A stretch of DNA of 64,000 nt from Desmodus rotundus (taxonomy: Eukaryota; Chordata; Mammalia; Chiroptera; Phyllostomidae). Location: positions 12,391,199 to 12,455,198 of the forward strand of contig NC_071389.1 in assembly GCF_022682495.2 (NCBI RefSeq), read 5' to 3'. Positions 62,430-64,000 of this stretch are shown here, piece by piece. Made by a program: the position numbers and the translations under genes. Position 1 is the first letter of the stretch, and the number at the start of each line of letters is the position of its first letter. A model generated the notes under the pieces. It worked only from the letters and a program-made list of their open reading frames with translations, did no database searches and was not told the origin of the DNA.

Positions 62430-62635
62430 TGTTGGGGCGCCTGGGTCTGGAGGGCCCTGATGTTCGGGTGAGGAGGGGCCGCTGCCGCTACCGCCGCCGC
62501 CGCCGCCGCCGCTGCTGCCGCCGCCGGGTGAGGAGGCGGTACCGCTGCCGCCGCCGCCGCCGCTCCGGTGCCGGGTCCGGTTCCTGCTGCAGCCGCTGAG
62601 CCTGATTTCAGAGCCGGTTTCTGCGGTAAACTCAT
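62430..62635 (-). CDS. EIF4G3: First coding exon of probable EIF4G3 (eIF4GII), long isoform N-terminus, partial
   Basis: eIF4G3 is a cytoplasmic scaffold that joins eIF4E, eIF4A, eIF3 and poly(A)-binding protein during cap-dependent translation. The exon starts at the ATG at 62635 (context GCCATGA, G at -3) and reads MSLPQKPALKSGSAAAAG, then a Gly/Thr-rich stretch, Ala7, VPPPHP, Ala11-Val-Ala4, PPHP and NIRALQTQAPQQ. The proline-alanine-rich start followed by NIRALQTQAPQQ matches my memory of long eIF4G3 isoforms. No folded domain is expected here, since the PABP, eIF4E and MIF4G regions lie in later exons. The exon probably stops after 62430, giving 68 codons plus 2 bases, at the weak donor CAACA|gtatcc. 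A stronger donor sits 206 bases further on. GCG repeats encode the Ala tracts. The rest of the gene would lie left of this window. The gene name is inference; a coding exon in a CpG island is well supported. Confidence 0.62.
62491..62511 (-). repeat. (CCG)7 tract encoding an alanine run
   Basis: Seven CCG units on the plus strand lie inside the probable EIF4G3 exon. On the minus strand they read GCG alanine codons within the Ala11-Val-Ala4 segment. A second GCN run at about 62539-62562 encodes the Ala7 segment. Confidence 0.85.
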
Positions 62636-62690
62636 GGCAAAGCGAAGCCACCAACCCCCCCAGAGCGGGACCGGGCGCGCCGGGGTGCAG

Positions 62691-62722
62691 GGGCCGGGGG
62701 CAGCGGGGGGGCGGGATGGGGG
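62691..62722 (+). other. Potential G-quadruplex on the plus strand
   Basis: Five runs of three or more G within 32 bases (GGGG, GGGGG, GGGGGGG, GGG, GGGGG) form a strong G4 pattern on the strand opposite the transcript. The transcript itself is C-rich here, so any quadruplex would act on DNA at the promoter rather than in the mRNA. Confidence 0.5.
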
Positions 62723-62806
62723 CAGACCCAGGGAGGCGGCGGGAGCAGGGGTTCGGGGGGAGGCTGGGAGGAGGAGGAGGAGAGGGCCGGGGCCGGTCAC
62801 ACACGC

Positions 62807-62842
<36 letters not shown>
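62807..62842 (-). repeat. (CGG)12 trinucleotide tract in the leader
   Basis: Twelve uninterrupted CCG units on the plus strand, CGG in the transcript, followed by three GCA/CAG-like units. It lies about 170 bases upstream of the probable start codon. In the frame continuous with the main ORF it reads poly-arginine. CGG tracts of this kind are length-variable in mammalian 5' leaders. Confidence 0.9.
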
Positions 62843-62844
<2 letters not shown>

Positions 62845-62990
62845 AGCAGCAGCCGCCCCGCGGGCCAGCACCGGCTGCCGGTCTCCGTGACAACGCGACC
62901 CCAGGGGGGGGGCCGGACCCGGCGGGGGCAGGAGGCGGAGAGACCGGACCTTTCACGGCAATATCCTCATGGGCCGGCGGCGGGGGGTCT

Positions 62991-63080
62991 TTATCCCCCT
63001 CCCCGGAGGAAGCGGCGCCCTTCTCGGTAGCGGGGCTCAGGCGATGCCGGCGGATTTTCTTCACTCAACGAGCAGAGCAT
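62991..63080 (-). CDS. Upstream ORF 2 in the EIF4G3 leader (29 codons plus stop)
   Basis: The ATG at 63080 overlaps uORF 1 in another frame and reads 29 codons, beginning MLCSLSEENPPASPEPRYRE and ending RRFLRGGG, to a TAA at 62993-62991. It ends well upstream of the main ATG, so re-initiation is possible. No coding function is claimed. Confidence 0.3.
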   Translation of the reverse strand: MLCSLSEENPPASPEPRYREGRRFLRGGG

Positions 63081-63087
63081 CCAACAT
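63061..63087 (-). CDS. Upstream ORF 1 in the EIF4G3 leader (8 codons plus stop)
   Basis: ATG at 63087 with G at -3 and T at +4 reads MLDALLVE and stops at TGA 63063-63061. It would count as an uORF only if transcription starts to the right of 63087, which I cannot see directly. uORFs normally reduce translation of the main frame. Confidence 0.35.
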   Translation of the reverse strand: MLDALLVE

Positions 63088-63092
63088 GGCGC
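63083..63092 (-). promoter_or_regulatory. YY1-like site (GCGCCATGTT on minus strand)
   Basis: The minus-strand sequence AGCGCCATGTTG resembles the YY1 core (GCCATnTT) that often lies just downstream of transcription start in TATA-less mammalian promoters. Its ATG is also the first upstream ATG of the leader, a common double use of this motif. Confidence 0.45.
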
Positions 63093-63480
63093 TACGGCCG
63101 CCTCCAGCAGTCCGGCAGGACGGCCGCTCGGCAAACTTCGGACCTTTTCGGAGTGGCTCGGAAGGCCGAGAGTGGGAAGCGCCTTCGGCTCTTTCCGGAG
63201 ACTACTTGCGGTCGGGATTCTTCGTAAACATTCGGGGGCGTCTTCGGCCGCCGTTCGGGAGCGCTCTGGGGCTGACTCGCTTCCTCGGGAAAGATCGGCG
63301 AGGACGGCTTCCGAGGCTCGCTGCGGCGAGGGGTACGGGGCGGAGGGAGAGACCAAAGGCGAGGTCTGGTCTGCGAGAGCCCTCCCCTGCCGCCCAGCTT
63401 CGAAGAACAATGGTAACGGCCCTGGAGCCTGCGGCCCGCAGAGCCCTGCGCGCAGGGGCGGGAGCCTTGAGCTAGAAACC

Positions 63481-64000
63481 TGGGTTAAGGTGGAAGGAAC
63501 CGCCTAACCAGAGTGAAACCGCTGGTTAGGAACCTGCCGCGTGCTCCTATTAGCATAACAAATAGCTCTCCCCGGCCCCTTAATCCGCAGTTCACGTCTA
63601 TTGTGTGGACATTTCGCCCACGTTTACATTCAGAGAGGAAGGTGGACTGAGGATCCCCATTTCTCCAGCACACTGAGGCTGGGAGAGGAAAAGTGACTGG
63701 CCCAAGGTCACCAGGCCAAGAAAGGAAAGCCAAGCCTGGGTCTGAATTCCTTTTTCATCTGGATGAACCTTGCCATCTGACAATTTGCCTGACCTAATCT
63801 GACGCACCTTTCTAATCAGCAGCCTTTATTGAGGTTTCTGTGGACAGATTCTTCTTTCAAAGGCTGCCCCGACTAGAGCATCCTGTGACCAGCGGTCAGC
63901 TCCCCAGTGTCCTATGCTAGTGTAACACTTGCTGATAACCTTTTCTTCCCAGCTGGACCAACCAACACCACCCCCACCCACTCCCCGCACGCTCCTCTCC
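63481..64000. other. 5' flank of the CpG island, no gene recognised
   Basis: Base composition returns toward the genomic average. A MIR relic sits at 63655-63750. No promoter element or exon could be supported. Confidence 0.5.
63655..63750 (-). repeat. MIR SINE relic
   Basis: The minus-oriented MIR core is readable: CACTGAGGCTGGGAGAGG, then TGACTGGCCCAAGGTCACCA, matching the MIR segment for GAAACTGAGGC and CTTGCCCAAGGTCACACAGC. Confidence 0.7.

Larger units (their letters stand above)
62636..63120 (-). other. EIF4G3: Probable 5' leader of the EIF4G3 transcript
   Basis: GC-rich sequence upstream of the start codon. It contains two upstream ATGs (63087 and 63080), a (CGG)12 tract on the minus strand, and a reading frame open from the stop at 63067-63065 right down to the MSLPQK start. 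The right limit is a guess: I place transcription start just upstream of the YY1-like site at about 63083-63092, as in many TATA-less promoters. No TATA box was seen. Confidence 0.45.
61980..63480. promoter_or_regulatory. CpG island promoter of probable EIF4G3
   Basis: CpG density rises abruptly from about 61980 to 63480, in contrast to the AT-rich intron on the left. GC boxes are visible (GGGGCGGAG at 63337-63345, GGGGCGGGAG at 63455-63464), there is a YY1-like core, and no TATA box. This is the usual structure of a broadly expressed gene promoter. The sequence to the right (63.1-63.5 kb) is equally CpG-rich, so divergent transcription is possible, but I see no convincing plus-strand gene. 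Confidence 0.8.

Noticed and set aside
62636..63064. A conventional ATG start for the full 362-codon minus-strand frame
   Set aside because: The codon at 63064-63062 is GTG. The first ATG in frame is at 62635. The extension is therefore kept only as a finding.
62568..63227. 219-codon and overlapping plus-strand frames in the CpG island
   Set aside because: GC-rich sequence with few stops on either strand. The frames are antisense to the EIF4G3-like exon and have repeat-derived Arg, Pro and Ala runs.

Overview
This is a 64 kb piece of a mammalian nuclear genome, almost certainly a bat outside the fruit-bat family. The evidence is the density of Ves SINEs. These are tRNA-derived bat SINEs that start near CCCTGGCTGGTGTGGCTCAG, carry a B-box like GGTTCGATTCC and end in a TC-rich stretch plus (AAATA)n. 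I count about 35 copies (29 plus-oriented, 6 minus-oriented) in two head/tail types. Mariner-type DNA transposons and L1 3' tails typical of mammals accompany them. There are no bacterial or viral operons, no CRISPR arrays and no true tRNA or rRNA genes. The open reading frames between 1 and about 61.9 kb are chance frames or frames inside repeats.

The only supported functional gene lies at the right end, on the minus strand, in a CpG island at about 61.98-63.48 kb. An ATG at 62635 opens a coding exon for an Ala/Gly/Pro-rich N-terminus (MSLPQKPALKSGSAAAAG... ending near NIRALQTQAPQQ). I read this as the long-isoform N-terminus of EIF4G3 (eIF4GII), the scaffold of the eIF4F translation initiation complex. 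The identification rests on recalled family sequence, not on a search. The leader upstream of this ATG has two short upstream ORFs, a (CGG)12 tract, and a frame that stays open for 143 codons upstream of the ATG. The rest of the window, about 62 kb to the left, would then be intron of the same gene. I found no second EIF4G3 exon.

Layout: 0-11 kb is AT-rich intron with L2, MIR and L1 relics, a 220-bp purine tract and a hAT-like relic carrying an internal 185-bp duplication. At 11.6-13.3 kb there is a Tigger element with a transposase remnant and two Ves insertions. The 15.7-20.9 kb stretch holds antisense L1, a hairpin, a mariner-like piece and stacked Ves copies. At 22.9-23.5 kb sits a non-autonomous mariner with both ends intact, and at 27.5-28.2 kb a long-TIR DNA element. 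A solo LTR occupies 28.3-28.9 kb. At 33.3-35.0 kb an L1 is interrupted by a processed pseudogene of UBE2C. The 37-58 kb stretch carries L1M, L2 and MIR relics, a Tigger2-like element inside TA repeats, a 128-bp mariner MITE and more Ves copies. At 59.6-60.0 kb there is a mariner transposase C-terminal relic.

How the parts may relate: Ves copies are strongly biased to the orientation antisense to the minus-strand gene. Sense copies would place AATAAA-rich tails in the pre-mRNA, which offers a selective explanation. I did not find a wholly new biological system. The observations most worth checking are the EIF4G3 leader, the UBE2C retrocopy nested in L1, and the unassigned long-TIR element.
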